DNA from: Pyramidobacter sp. C12-8
GTDB lineage: Bacteria > Synergistota > Synergistia > Synergistales > Dethiosulfovibrionaceae
Assembly (NCBI RefSeq): GCF_002007215.1
Contig: NZ_MUHX01000014.1
Span: forward strand, 1-61,605
Reading direction: 5' to 3'
DNA length: 61,605 nt
A program made the translations under genes and the position numbers. How positions within the stretch are numbered: the first letter of the stretch is position 1; every line of letters starts with the position of its first letter. Shown piece after piece: positions 34,213 to 42,575 of the stretch. The notes beneath the pieces are model-generated. The model was given only the letters and a program-made list of their open reading frames with translations, ran no database searches and was not told the origin of the DNA.

Positions 34213-36372
34213 ATGGCCGATTATACAGGGCGTATCGCCCAGGAATTGAAACTTCCCGTCGGCGGCGTCTGCGCCGTCGCCGAACTTCTTGCGGAAGGAT
34301 GCACAGTCCCTTTCATCGCCCGCTATCGCAAAGAAAAAACCGGTTCCCTCGATGAAGTCGCGATCACCGCGATCCGCGACGGGCTGGCCCGAATCGAAGA
34401 ACTCGAAAAGCGGCGCGAGGCGATTCTGGGATCGCTGAGCGAGCGCGGCATCCTTACGGAAGAGCTGAAAAAGACGATCGACGCCGCTGCGACGATGACC
34501 GCTCTGGAAGACGCCTATCTCCCCTTCCGTCCCAAGCGCCGGACGCGCGCCCTGATCGCCCGTGAAGCGGGACTCCAGCCGCTGGCTGACGCCCTGCTGG
34601 AACAAAAGGGGCGCGCCCCGCAGGAACTGGCCGCAGACTATGTGAACGAGGAAAAAGGCGTCGCCGACGCCGAAGCCGCGCTGGCCGGCGCGCGCGACAT
34701 CATCGCCGAGAACGTCAGCGAAAATCCGGCAGTCCGCCAGGACATGCGCGTGATTTTTGTCCGCTTCGGCGTCTGCGTTTCCTCGGTCGTCGAAAAAAAG
34801 AAAGAGGAACCGGAAGCGGCGACGTACGCCGATTATTTCGACTGGAAAGAGCCGCTCCTGCGCGTCCCTTCCCATCGTCTGCTGGCGGTGATGCGCGGGG
34901 AAAAGGAGGGCTATCTCTCCTTCTCGGTCCGCCCCGAAGAAAAACTGGCGCTGGAAAAGCTTTACGCGCGTTACGTCACGGGAAGCGGCGAAGATTCCAA
35001 GCAAGTCGAAGCGGCCGTCACCGACGGCTATCGCCGCCTGCTGGCGCCTTCCATGGAAACGGAAGCCCGCAGCACTCTGAAAAAGCGCGCCGACGCCGAC
35101 GCCATCGCCATTTTCGCCCGCAATCTCCGCGAGTTGCTGATGGCTTCGCCTTTCGGCGCCCGCCCCATCATGGCCATCGATCCGGGGATCAGGACCGGGT
35201 GCAAAGTCGTCTGCCTCGATTCGAAAGGCGATCTGCTGCACCACACGGTCATTTTCATCCAGCGCTCCGACGCCCAGTACGCCCAGGCCGGCGAAACCAT
35301 CCGCGCGCTGGCCGCGCACTTCAAGCCCGATGCGGTCGCCGTCGGCAACGGCACGGCCAGCCGGGAAACGGAAGAGTTCCTGCGCGGCCTTGATCTGGAC
35401 ATCCCCATTATCGTCGTCAGCGAAAGCGGCGCTTCCGTCTATTCGGCTTCGGAACTGGCCCGCAAGGAATTCCCCGATCAGGACGTGACGGTCCGCGGCG
35501 CCGTTTCGATCGGGCGGCGTCTCATGGACCCGCTGGCGGAGCTCGTGAAGATCGATCCCAAGTCGATCGGCGTCGGGCAGTATCAACACGACGTCGATCA
35601 AAAGCAACTCAAAAACGCCCTGGACGACACCGTCGTCTCGTGCGTCAACGCCGTCGGCGTCGATCTGAACACCGCCAGCGCCAAACTGCTGTCCTACGTT
35701 TCCGGCCTGACGCCGTTGCTGGCAGAGAACGTCGTGAAATTCCGCGAAAACGAGGGAGCTTTCAAGCGGCGTCAGGACGTGCTGAAAGTTCCCCGTCTGG
35801 GCCCCAAAGCCTACCAGCAGGCCGCCGGCTTTTTGCGCATCCGCGACGCCGAGAATCCACTCGACGCCAGCGCCGTCCATCCCGAGAATTACGGCATCGT
35901 CGACGCCATCGCCGCGGATCAGAACTGCTCCGTCGCCGAGCTGATCGCCGCCAAAGACCTGCGCGGCAAGATCGACTTGAATCGCTACGTCACCGACGAG
36001 GTCGGCCTGCCGACGCTCGAGGACATTCTCTCCGAACTGGAAAAGCCCGGGCGCGACCCCCGCAGCGCGTTGGAAATCTTTTCCTTCGACCCCAACGTGC
36101 GCGAACTGACTGACCTCGAACCGGGCATGAAACTGCCGGGCATCGTCTCCAACGTCACGGCTTTCGGCGCGTTCGTCAACATCGGCGTGCATCAGGACGG
36201 GCTCGTCCACGTCAGCCAGATGGGGCGCTACGTGAAGGACATTTCCACCGTGCTTCATCCCGGCATGGCGGTGGAGGTCTACGTCATCGACGTGAACGTC
36301 AAGCGGCGCAGGATTTCCCTGCGCATGGAACTCGGCAAAAGAGCCGCCCGCGAAAAGAGCGCGGTCAAATAA
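34213..36372 (+). CDS. tex: Tex-family RNA-binding transcription accessory protein
   Basis: Nucleic-acid-binding protein (719 aa) of the Tex/Spt6-like family. Order: N-terminal helical region, YqgF RNase-H-like domain (MAIDPGIRTGCKVVCLD), helix-hairpin-helix region (SYVSGLTPLLAENVVKFRENEG), and a C-terminal S1 domain (GIVSNVTAFGAFVNIGVHQDGLVHVSQM). The ATG at 34213 follows AAAGGAG and begins MADYTGRIAQELKLP; an upstream open stretch from 34102 runs through the terminator and is not used. The gene is alone, with its own terminator. Confidence 0.96.
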   Translation: MADYTGRIAQELKLPVGGVCAVAELLAEGCTVPFIARYRKEKTGSLDEVAITAIRDGLARIEELEKRREAILGSLSERGILTEELKKTIDAAATMTALEDAYLPFRPKRRTRALIAREAGLQPLADALLEQKGRAPQELAADYVNEEKGVADAEAALAGARDIIAENVSENPAVRQDMRVIFVRFGVCVSSVVEKKKEEPEAATYADYFDWKEPLLRVPSHRLLAVMRGEKEGYLSFSVRPEEKLALEKLYARYVTGSGEDSKQVEAAVTDGYRRLLAPSMETEARSTLKKRADADAIAIFARNLRELLMASPFGARPIMAIDPGIRTGCKVVCLDSKGDLLHHTVIFIQRSDAQYAQAGETIRALAAHFKPDAVAVGNGTASRETEEFLRGLDLDIPIIVVSESGASVYSASELARKEFPDQDVTVRGAVSIGRRLMDPLAELVKIDPKSIGVGQYQHDVDQKQLKNALDDTVVSCVNAVGVDLNTASAKLLSYVSGLTPLLAENVVKFRENEGAFKRRQDVLKVPRLGPKAYQQAAGFLRIRDAENPLDASAVHPENYGIVDAIAADQNCSVAELIAAKDLRGKIDLNRYVTDEVGLPTLEDILSELEKPGRDPRSALEIFSFDPNVRELTDLEPGMKLPGIVSNVTAFGAFVNIGVHQDGLVHVSQMGRYVKDISTVLHPGMAVEVYVIDVNVKRRRISLRMELGKRAAREKSAVK

Positions 36373-36381
36373 ATCCAACGA

Positions 36382-36422
36382 CACAGAGGCCGTCTCCCCG
36401 AACTGGCGAGACGGCCTCTGTG
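36382..36422. terminator. Bidirectional hairpin between convergent tex and YbjQ-like gene
   Basis: A perfect 15-bp stem (CACAGAGGCCGTCTC and complement) with an 11-nt loop, 10 bp from both stop codons. The T-run is weak, but position and stability suggest a shared terminator. Confidence 0.7.
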
Positions 36423-36432
36423 CTATGTGCTG

Positions 36433-36765
36433 CTATGTGTCGTTGAATTTATAAGCTGTGCCGACCGCAACGACTTCGGCGGCGCCGCCGGCGACCTGCG
36501 GCGCCATGAACTGGATCGCGTAGACCCCGTCGGCCCCCTTCTCGCAAGCTTTTTCGCCGAGCCGCTCGATGGCTTTTTCGGTACTCATCCGCAGCAGCTC
36601 GGTGTATTGTTTCAGCTCGCCGCCCACCGACATGTTCCTGAGAGTAGCCAACGCGTCGCCCAGGATCGAGGTGCTGATCACGCAGCTGCCGGTCACAAGC
36701 CCGAGTTCTGCGATGCGCGCCGGCGGGACAGTCCCTGTGGAAAGGGCGATCTCTTTTTTATCCAT
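36433..36765 (-). CDS. YbjQ/UPF0145 family protein
   Basis: 110-aa protein of the YbjQ (DUF74) family, sometimes called heavy-metal-binding; the molecular function is not established. Family features: the start of the core GLVTGSCVISTSILGD, the helix YTELLRMSTEKAIERLGEKA, and the final strand GADGVYAIQF ... AAEVVAVGTAYKF. The core normally forms pentamers. A GGGGAG box lies upstream of the ATG. It lies downstream of the unknown membrane protein and may be co-transcribed with it. Confidence 0.8.
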   Translation of the reverse strand: MDKKEIALSTGTVPPARIAELGLVTGSCVISTSILGDALATLRNMSVGGELKQYTELLRMSTEKAIERLGEKACEKGADGVYAIQFMAPQVAGGAAEVVAVGTAYKFNDT

Positions 36766-36800
36766 CGTCCGTCATCTCTCCCCCATAAACTGCCGCGGCA

Positions 36801-38375
36801 TCAGCACAGATATTTTCGGCAGAGCCGGACAACGACCAGCAGCGCCAGAGCGATCCCCGCGGAGAGCGCGTAGTTTCCCGCCCTGTGAAACAGATAGGCC
36901 CAGCCGCTCTGCCATGGAATGCGCGCCGCCTTGGGCAGAGATTTCATTCGCTCGATCTCCCGGCCGATCTCGTCGGGCGTCTTACCGTCCGCGAAAAAGC
37001 GCTCCGCCTGCGCTTGCGGCGCTTCGTTCATGACCCACTGCACGCTGTCGGCGGGAAGCTGCGCCGCAACTTCCCGCACCGCTCTTGGACGAAGCGCGAG
37101 CCATCTGAGCGTTTGCAGTGAAGCCGCATTGGGGAGGTATTTGTCCCAGACGAGCCGGGGCAGGTTTCGGAAAAGAGAAAAATATTCCCTTCCCGCGACG
37201 CCGAACCACTGACGGGCCAGCAGCGGGTCACCCTGCGCCAAAATCTCCCTGAAAGCGGCGATGTCCTCCGCTTCGCTCTCGACGAGAATTCGGCCGAAAT
37301 TCTCCACGATCGAACTGTAACTCAGGGAATCGTCAAGCGGCCTGACGCTGATCAGGCGGTCGATAAAATTCTTCTGCTCGACTTCGGACATGCGCTCGGT
37401 CATGCGGCGGAACGTCGCGGAAGCAAGAATGGCCTTCGTGTCTTCGTCGCGGCGGGCCATGCGTCTCTGGATCTCGTCGAGCTCGGAGCGGACTCCCTTT
37501 CTCAGCGTCTGCCAGTAAATTTGCGGAGCTTCCATCCGATAATAATCGTCGTAGCGAACGAGCAGAGCCTCGCGGAGTTGTGCCGGCGATCCCCAGACTT
37601 CCACGGAAAAGGAACCGATGTCATAAAGAGCCCAGCCCAACGTGACCAGCGCGCCGACCCCGGCGGCGGCCATGAGAACTTTTCTGCCCAGCCCCTTGCC
37701 GAAAACGGACAGAGCTTTTCTCCCCAGCGTGCGGCGCAAGAGCTTGCGCCCCAGCATCAGGCCCAGAAAAGCGGTGGAACCGGCCAAAGAGAGTTCGGGG
37801 CGCCCCCGGATCTCCTTCGTCAGAGACTCGCCGAGGACGGCGCTGCCCTGGGCGGCGGCGTGGCGCACCTGCGCCTCGAAAAAGATCCGCACCGACGGGG
37901 CGTTGACGAGAGCCCCCACCCGCGAGGCCAGCAGCGCCCGGTCGTACGCCGAAAGGCGGTCCAGATATGCATCGGTGAAAGAGTCCTCCATGATCGCAAG
38001 GAAACGGTCGTAATCGCCGCGGAACGCCTCGGGGATTTTGTCCTGGATCCGCTGGACAACGCCGTCCAGATCCATGGCGACCCGAAGGGCCCCCGTCAGC
38101 CGGCCGCCCGACAAGTTGTCAGCAAATACCCGGTCCGCCGCCGCCGTCAGCTTGGCGCTCATCCCCTCGCGCTGCCAGAGCGCGTCGTAATCTTTAAGAA
38201 ACGACGATTCGATTTCATCGAGGAAGCGCCGGCGAGTTTCGGCGTCCCGAAAGAGCACCGTTTCGTCGTATGCGATCGCATCTTTTTCGTATTTCTGAAC
38301 GGCCGCCGGAAGCCGCTCGCGCATGCCCAAAAAAACGGCGGCCGACACCGCGAGAGCGAGAAGTTTTTTGAACAT
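36801..38375 (-). CDS. Unrecognised membrane-anchored protein, 524 aa
   Basis: No family recognised. The chosen ATG (38375) has GAGGAAG at good spacing and begins MFKKLLALAVSAAVFLGM, a signal peptide or N-terminal anchor. Then comes a long helical, Arg/Glu/Asp/Leu-rich region, a central hydrophobic pair around residues 200-265 (STAFLGLMLGRKLL and KVLMAAAGVGALVTLGWALYDIG), a second helical region, and a C-terminal membrane helix (YALSAGIALALLVVVRLC) with a short basic tail. Pattern and charge suggest two large extracytoplasmic or cytoplasmic helical domains joined by membrane hairpins. It sits between nicotinamidase (37 bp upstream) and the YbjQ-like gene, on the same strand. Confidence 0.8.
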   Translation of the reverse strand: MFKKLLALAVSAAVFLGMRERLPAAVQKYEKDAIAYDETVLFRDAETRRRFLDEIESSFLKDYDALWQREGMSAKLTAAADRVFADNLSGGRLTGALRVAMDLDGVVQRIQDKIPEAFRGDYDRFLAIMEDSFTDAYLDRLSAYDRALLASRVGALVNAPSVRIFFEAQVRHAAAQGSAVLGESLTKEIRGRPELSLAGSTAFLGLMLGRKLLRRTLGRKALSVFGKGLGRKVLMAAAGVGALVTLGWALYDIGSFSVEVWGSPAQLREALLVRYDDYYRMEAPQIYWQTLRKGVRSELDEIQRRMARRDEDTKAILASATFRRMTERMSEVEQKNFIDRLISVRPLDDSLSYSSIVENFGRILVESEAEDIAAFREILAQGDPLLARQWFGVAGREYFSLFRNLPRLVWDKYLPNAASLQTLRWLALRPRAVREVAAQLPADSVQWVMNEAPQAQAERFFADGKTPDEIGREIERMKSLPKAARIPWQSGWAYLFHRAGNYALSAGIALALLVVVRLCRKYLC

Positions 38376-38412
38376 TTCACACTTCCTCAGGCGCTTGCTC
38401 ACCCCGGGAACA

Positions 38413-38982
38413 TCAGAATTCGACCTTGGCAAGAGGCAGGACCGCCGCTCCGGCGGCTTCCATCTCGGCGAAAGCCTTTTCGCCGTCGTCCGGATTCACG
38501 TTGACGGCGCGGCAGCCGTCGCTGACCACCAGCACGTCGAACCCCGCCTGCAGCGCGTCGAGGACGCTGGCCTTGACACAATAATCCGTCGCCAGCCCGC
38601 AGATGATCAGACGCTCGATGCCCGCGTCATGGAGCACGCCGGCGGCCTGCGTGCCGTCGAACGCCGAATAGGCTTCGGCGTTCGCGTCCGTTCCCTTGTT
38701 GAATACCATCACGTCCACCGGCAGCTGCAGATCGGGATGGAACTCCGCCCCGTCCTGCCCGGCCACGCAGTGCATCGGCCAGGAACCGCCGCAGTCCTTG
38801 AAGCTGCAATGATTGGCAGGATGCCAGTCGCGGCTGGCCAACACCGGGCAGCCGCGTTCGGCGGCCATCTGGATCAGCCGGTTGCACACCGGGACGACCG
38901 CGTTGCCGTCCGGGACCGCCAAAGCGCCGTTTTCACAGAAGTCATTCTGAACGTCGATAATAAAAAGCGCCGTTTTTTTCAT
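38413..38982 (-). CDS. pncA: Nicotinamidase / cysteine hydrolase
   Basis: Isochorismatase-superfamily amidase (189 aa) that turns nicotinamide into nicotinate for NAD salvage. Catalytic triad: Asp in FIIDVQNDF (residue 10), Lys in VFNKG (about 96) and Cys in LATDYCVKAS (about 135). Metal-site residues are in SRDWHPANHCSF. These positions match PncA more closely than other cysteine hydrolases. The start at 38982 follows GGAGG; an earlier in-frame ATG (39006) lacks one. The product is the substrate of the phosphoribosyltransferase at 53613-54650. Confidence 0.9.
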   Translation of the reverse strand: MKKTALFIIDVQNDFCENGALAVPDGNAVVPVCNRLIQMAAERGCPVLASRDWHPANHCSFKDCGGSWPMHCVAGQDGAEFHPDLQLPVDVMVFNKGTDANAEAYSAFDGTQAAGVLHDAGIERLIICGLATDYCVKASVLDALQAGFDVLVVSDGCRAVNVNPDDGEKAFAEMEAAGAAVLPLAKVEF

Positions 38983-39062
38983 GCAGAGCACCTCCATAAA
39001 ATGCATCCCGAAAAGTCTTCGTTCGAAAAAACAGCTTCGCAGAAAGAGATCGAAACGTTCAT

Positions 39063-39071
39063 ATTATAACA
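39063..39071 (-). promoter_or_regulatory. Possible extended -10 promoter of pncA
   Basis: On the minus strand TGTTATAAT (TG-n-TATAAT) lies about 80 bp before pncA, without a clear -35 box. Confidence 0.4.
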
Positions 39072-39147
39072 TCACACAAAAAAGGGTTGTCGTGATAGTA
39101 TTAAAACATTCATGCGTCTGGCGTAAAAAGCCGAAGGAGATTTGCTG

Positions 39148-41532
39148 ATGAGCACATTTGACGTTGTCGTTGTCGGCGGCGGTCCGGCCGGGATGATGGC
39201 GGCGGCCCGCGCCGCACAATACGGCGCCCGCACGGTTCTGCTCGAAAAGAACCGCGAGCTGGGGCGCAAATTGATGATCACCGGCCGGGGACGCTGCAAC
39301 TTTGCCCACGATCAGGAGGATCCGGAACTTTTATCGAAAGATTATCGCCGCGGCGGGAAATTTTTGCTGCCGGCGCTTCGCACGTTCGGCGCCAAGGAAA
39401 CCGCCGCGTTTTTTCTGCGCCGCGGCGTAGTGTCGACGCACGAACGCGGGCATCGCCTCTATCCCCGCGAGGGGCAGGACGCTTCGTCGGTCGTCAACGC
39501 GCTGTGGACCGCTCTGAAGGACGGCGGCGTCCAGGTGCTGCGCGGGATAGAAGTTCGCTCTCTCGACATTCTCGGCGGCACAGTCCGCCGCGTCACCACG
39601 GGACGCGAGGAAATCGAAGGGCGCGCCTTCATCCTCGCGACGGGGGGGCTATCTTTCCCCCACACGGGTTCCACCGGCGACGGCTACCGCTGGGCCCGCA
39701 AGGCCGGCCACGAGATCGTCGAGACGACGCCGGCGCTGTGCCCGATCAAGGTCGTGGAACGCTTCGACGATCGGCTGTCCGGTCTGAAGCTCAAAAACGT
39801 GCGCGTCACGGTCCGCCACAACGGCGAAACCGTGGACGAACGCTTCGGAGAGATGGATTTCACGCCGTTCGGCATTTCCGGCGCCATCGTCATGGACCTG
39901 GCCGCCGGCGTGGGGAACTGCCTGCGCCAGACGGGCCGCACGACCGTCCATATCGACCTCAAACCGGCGCTCGAGCCGGAACGTCTCGACGCGCGCATCG
40001 AACGCGATTTCCGGGAATTCGGCGGCGACGCGCTGCGCTTTGCGCTGAGAAAAATGCTGCCCGCGCAGATCATCCCCGAAGTGCTCAAAATGGCCAGGCT
40101 CGACATGGGGAAGCCCTGCGGCGAGACCACGGCCGACGAGCGGCTCGCGCTCAGGAACACGATCAAGGATTTCGTCGTCACGCCCACGGAACTTCTTGGG
40201 TTCAGGCACGCCATCGTCACCAGCGGCGGCGTGAGCACCGACGAGATCGAGCCGGAGACCATGGCCTCGAAGCTCGTCCCCAACCTCTACTTCGCCGGCG
40301 AGATGATCGACGTCGACGGGCCGACCGGCGGCTACAACCTTCAGGAATGCTGGAGCACCGGCTTCACCGCCGGGAGCGCGGCCGCCGAAGCGCTGGGGTT
40401 CAAAAAGCCCACCGACGAGGACATCGTCAGACAGATGGAAGCGGCGCGCAGCCACAGGTATGAAATCTCCAAAGCGGAGCGGCAGAAATTCAAGGAGGAG
40501 AAAACCGAAGACATGACGATCAAAACCGGCCCCACCGACGACAAAGAGTTTTGCGGCTGGAGAGACCCCCGCAGGCGGCAAACGTCCGAACAGACAAAGG
40601 GGGACGCCGGCGGCGGCGAATTCAGTTCCGGGAAGGACCGCCGGCCTTCTTTTGAGCGGCCTTCTTCCGAAGACCGTCACCGCGAGAGGCGTCCTTTCCG
40701 GCCTGCCGACCGTCCGGACCGTCCCCAAAAGACGTACCGGGAGGACAGAGATTTCGGGGAGCGCCGGGATTTCGCCGAACGCCCGCGTTTTTCGGAAGAG
40801 CGCCGCTCCTTCCGTCGGGACGAAGACCGCCCGTTCGAAAGAGAGCGGCGGCCGTTCGAAAACGATCGCGGCGAGCCGCGCTCGTTCCGACGCGCCGAGG
40901 GGCCGCACCGGGAATACCGCCACCAGCCCTACGACAGCTACGATAGGGGCAGCCGCGAGGGGTTTTCGGAATCGCGCCGCTTTCACGAAGCGGCGTCCGA
41001 AGAAAGATCCCGACGCCCGGAACGACGTCCCTTCGACCGCCCCGATTTCGGAGAGCGCGACGAACGCCGCGCCTTCGAACGGCCGAGCGGTCCGCGTCCG
41101 TTCCGAGAAAATTTCCGCGACAAAGAGCCCGAATATCAGAGACGTTCCGATTCGCCTTCGCAGAATCGGCGTCCGTACGATCAGGAGCGGCGTCCCCGTT
41201 TCTCCGACGCGCCCAGACGTCCCTATGCGCCTGACGACAGGGAACGCCGCGGATTCTACGAGCGCGGCTTCGGCAACGAACGAGTTTCGTACGCCGGTCG
41301 TTCGGAGCGTCCTTACGACAATCGCCGGAGCCATACCGACCGCGACTTTCATGCCGGACGCAATCCTCAGGAGCGCCCCTTTCGCGGCGCACGGCCGTTC
41401 GACGAAGACCGGATCCGGGAAAGGGATCTCCATCATGAAAGCAGACCGCCCCGCAACGAGCAGGGCGTTTCCAAACCGCGTCCGCGAAAATTCGCCAGTT
41501 TCTCCTGTTTCAGGAAAGACCGCGAACGATAA
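39148..41532 (+). CDS. BaiN/HI0933-type flavoprotein with long disordered Arg-rich tail
   Basis: 794-aa protein. Residues 1 to about 430 are a complete NAD(P)/FAD-dependent oxidoreductase of the HI0933/BaiN/YhiN family: FAD Rossmann motif VVVVGGGPAGMMAA, then GRKLMITGRGRCNF, ILATGGLSFPHTGSTGDGY, and the closing GEMIDVDGPTGGYNLQECWSTG. From about residue 450 to the end (40498-41532) the chain is an Arg/Asp/Glu/Pro/Phe-rich, hydrophobic-poor region in which RPF occurs about seven times and RPY about three (ERRPFEN, RRPYDQ, ERPYDN). Normal family members end near residue 400-420. The tail stays open with no frameshift and ends in its own stop. The ATG at 39148 has AAGGAG 8 bp upstream. It heads a plus-strand operon. 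Confidence 0.88.
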   Translation: MSTFDVVVVGGGPAGMMAAARAAQYGARTVLLEKNRELGRKLMITGRGRCNFAHDQEDPELLSKDYRRGGKFLLPALRTFGAKETAAFFLRRGVVSTHERGHRLYPREGQDASSVVNALWTALKDGGVQVLRGIEVRSLDILGGTVRRVTTGREEIEGRAFILATGGLSFPHTGSTGDGYRWARKAGHEIVETTPALCPIKVVERFDDRLSGLKLKNVRVTVRHNGETVDERFGEMDFTPFGISGAIVMDLAAGVGNCLRQTGRTTVHIDLKPALEPERLDARIERDFREFGGDALRFALRKMLPAQIIPEVLKMARLDMGKPCGETTADERLALRNTIKDFVVTPTELLGFRHAIVTSGGVSTDEIEPETMASKLVPNLYFAGEMIDVDGPTGGYNLQECWSTGFTAGSAAAEALGFKKPTDEDIVRQMEAARSHRYEISKAERQKFKEEKTEDMTIKTGPTDDKEFCGWRDPRRRQTSEQTKGDAGGGEFSSGKDRRPSFERPSSEDRHRERRPFRPADRPDRPQKTYREDRDFGERRDFAERPRFSEERRSFRRDEDRPFERERRPFENDRGEPRSFRRAEGPHREYRHQPYDSYDRGSREGFSESRRFHEAASEERSRRPERRPFDRPDFGERDERRAFERPSGPRPFRENFRDKEPEYQRRSDSPSQNRRPYDQERRPRFSDAPRRPYAPDDRERRGFYERGFGNERVSYAGRSERPYDNRRSHTDRDFHAGRNPQERPFRGARPFDEDRIRERDLHHESRPPRNEQGVSKPRPRKFASFSCFRKDRER

Positions 41533-41579
41533 AGCGAAAAACGCAATACCATCCATCTCTCAACAGGAAGGCCAGCCGT

Positions 41580-42575
41580 ATGCAGGAACAAATTGACACA
41601 AGCGCCGTCGATCCCATCCCTGACGAAGAAGCGTTCCGCCGGGCTCTCGCGCAGATCGAAACGTTCGGCAAGCAGATATTTCGAACCGCCGAACGCCAGA
41701 AAGACCTTCTGCTCAACGAAAAAGAGCAGAACGCCCGCGAAACGATTGTGCTCCGCAAGCGGCTCGACGAAAGGGAGAACGAACTGGAAACGCTCCGAAA
41801 AAATCTTATGGACGCTCAGATGGAGCTTTCCGAAGCGCGCCGCAGCGAAGCCTCGCTGAAGCTCGAAATAAAGCAGCTCAAGGAGCAGGTTTCCATTTAC
41901 CGCGTCGACGCCCGCCGCATCGAAGAAGCCGAAAGCCAGCTGCGGACCGCGAAAGAAGAAGCCGCTCACCTTCGCGCTCGCATCGAAGAGCTGAATACCG
42001 AAGCGGTCAGAGCCGTCCGCAAACACAAAACGGAAGTCGACGCGCTGACTCTGAAGTACGAGCAGGAGAAAGTGGCTCTGCACGAAAGCGTTCAGATCGC
42101 GGAAGACCGCGCCCGCAGCGCCGCCGAAACCGTCGCCAGGACCCAGTCCCTGGGCAGCATCGCCGAGCACGAAAAAAATGCGGCGCTGGAGGAACTGGCG
42201 CGCAGCAAACGCGAACAGAAACAGCAGCTGGAAAAGCTGCAGAACGATCTGGCCCGTCGCGAAGCGGCCGCTTCCGAACTGGAGCGCCGCTTTGCCGACC
42301 AGCAGCGCGAGTACGAGCGCAAGCTGTCGCTGATCCAGCTGCAAACGGGACAGCAGTATCAGTCGCAGATGGAAGCCCTGAAAAACGTTCTCGAAGACAA
42401 AGCGCACGAACTCAACCGCGCCCACTATCAGATCGAACAGCTCAACGACGATCACCGGCGCGCGCTCGAGGCCCTGAAACAGGATATGGAAAAGCAGCTT
42501 GAACTCCGCGCCGATGAAATCCGCCGCCGGCTCATCCTGAAATCCACGGGAAAAGACGGGCGTCCGTCGCCATGA
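41580..42575 (+). CDS. Coiled-coil protein of unknown function
   Basis: 331-aa, highly charged protein that is one almost continuous predicted coiled coil from about residue 15 to 310 (heptads such as LRKRLDERENELETLRKNL and RARIEELNTEAVRAVR). No signal peptide, membrane helix or enzymatic motif is seen. It starts 47 bp after the flavoprotein and its stop overlaps the start of the ABC-F gene by 4 bp (ATGA), so translation of the two is coupled and they probably act together. It resembles SMC-like or tropomyosin-like proteins only in composition; no family is claimed. Confidence 0.82.
   Translation: MQEQIDTSAVDPIPDEEAFRRALAQIETFGKQIFRTAERQKDLLLNEKEQNARETIVLRKRLDERENELETLRKNLMDAQMELSEARRSEASLKLEIKQLKEQVSIYRVDARRIEEAESQLRTAKEEAAHLRARIEELNTEAVRAVRKHKTEVDALTLKYEQEKVALHESVQIAEDRARSAAETVARTQSLGSIAEHEKNAALEELARSKREQKQQLEKLQNDLARREAAASELERRFADQQREYERKLSLIQLQTGQQYQSQMEALKNVLEDKAHELNRAHYQIEQLNDDHRRALEALKQDMEKQLELRADEIRRRLILKSTGKDGRPSP

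Noticed and set aside
34150-36384. 744-codon frame opposite tex
   Set aside because: Complement shadow; tex domains are unmistakable.
39649-41556. 635-codon frame opposite the flavoprotein tail
   Set aside because: Phe/Arg/Ala-rich complement of the repetitive Arg codons; no start signal. The plus-strand tail continues a clear flavoprotein frame.
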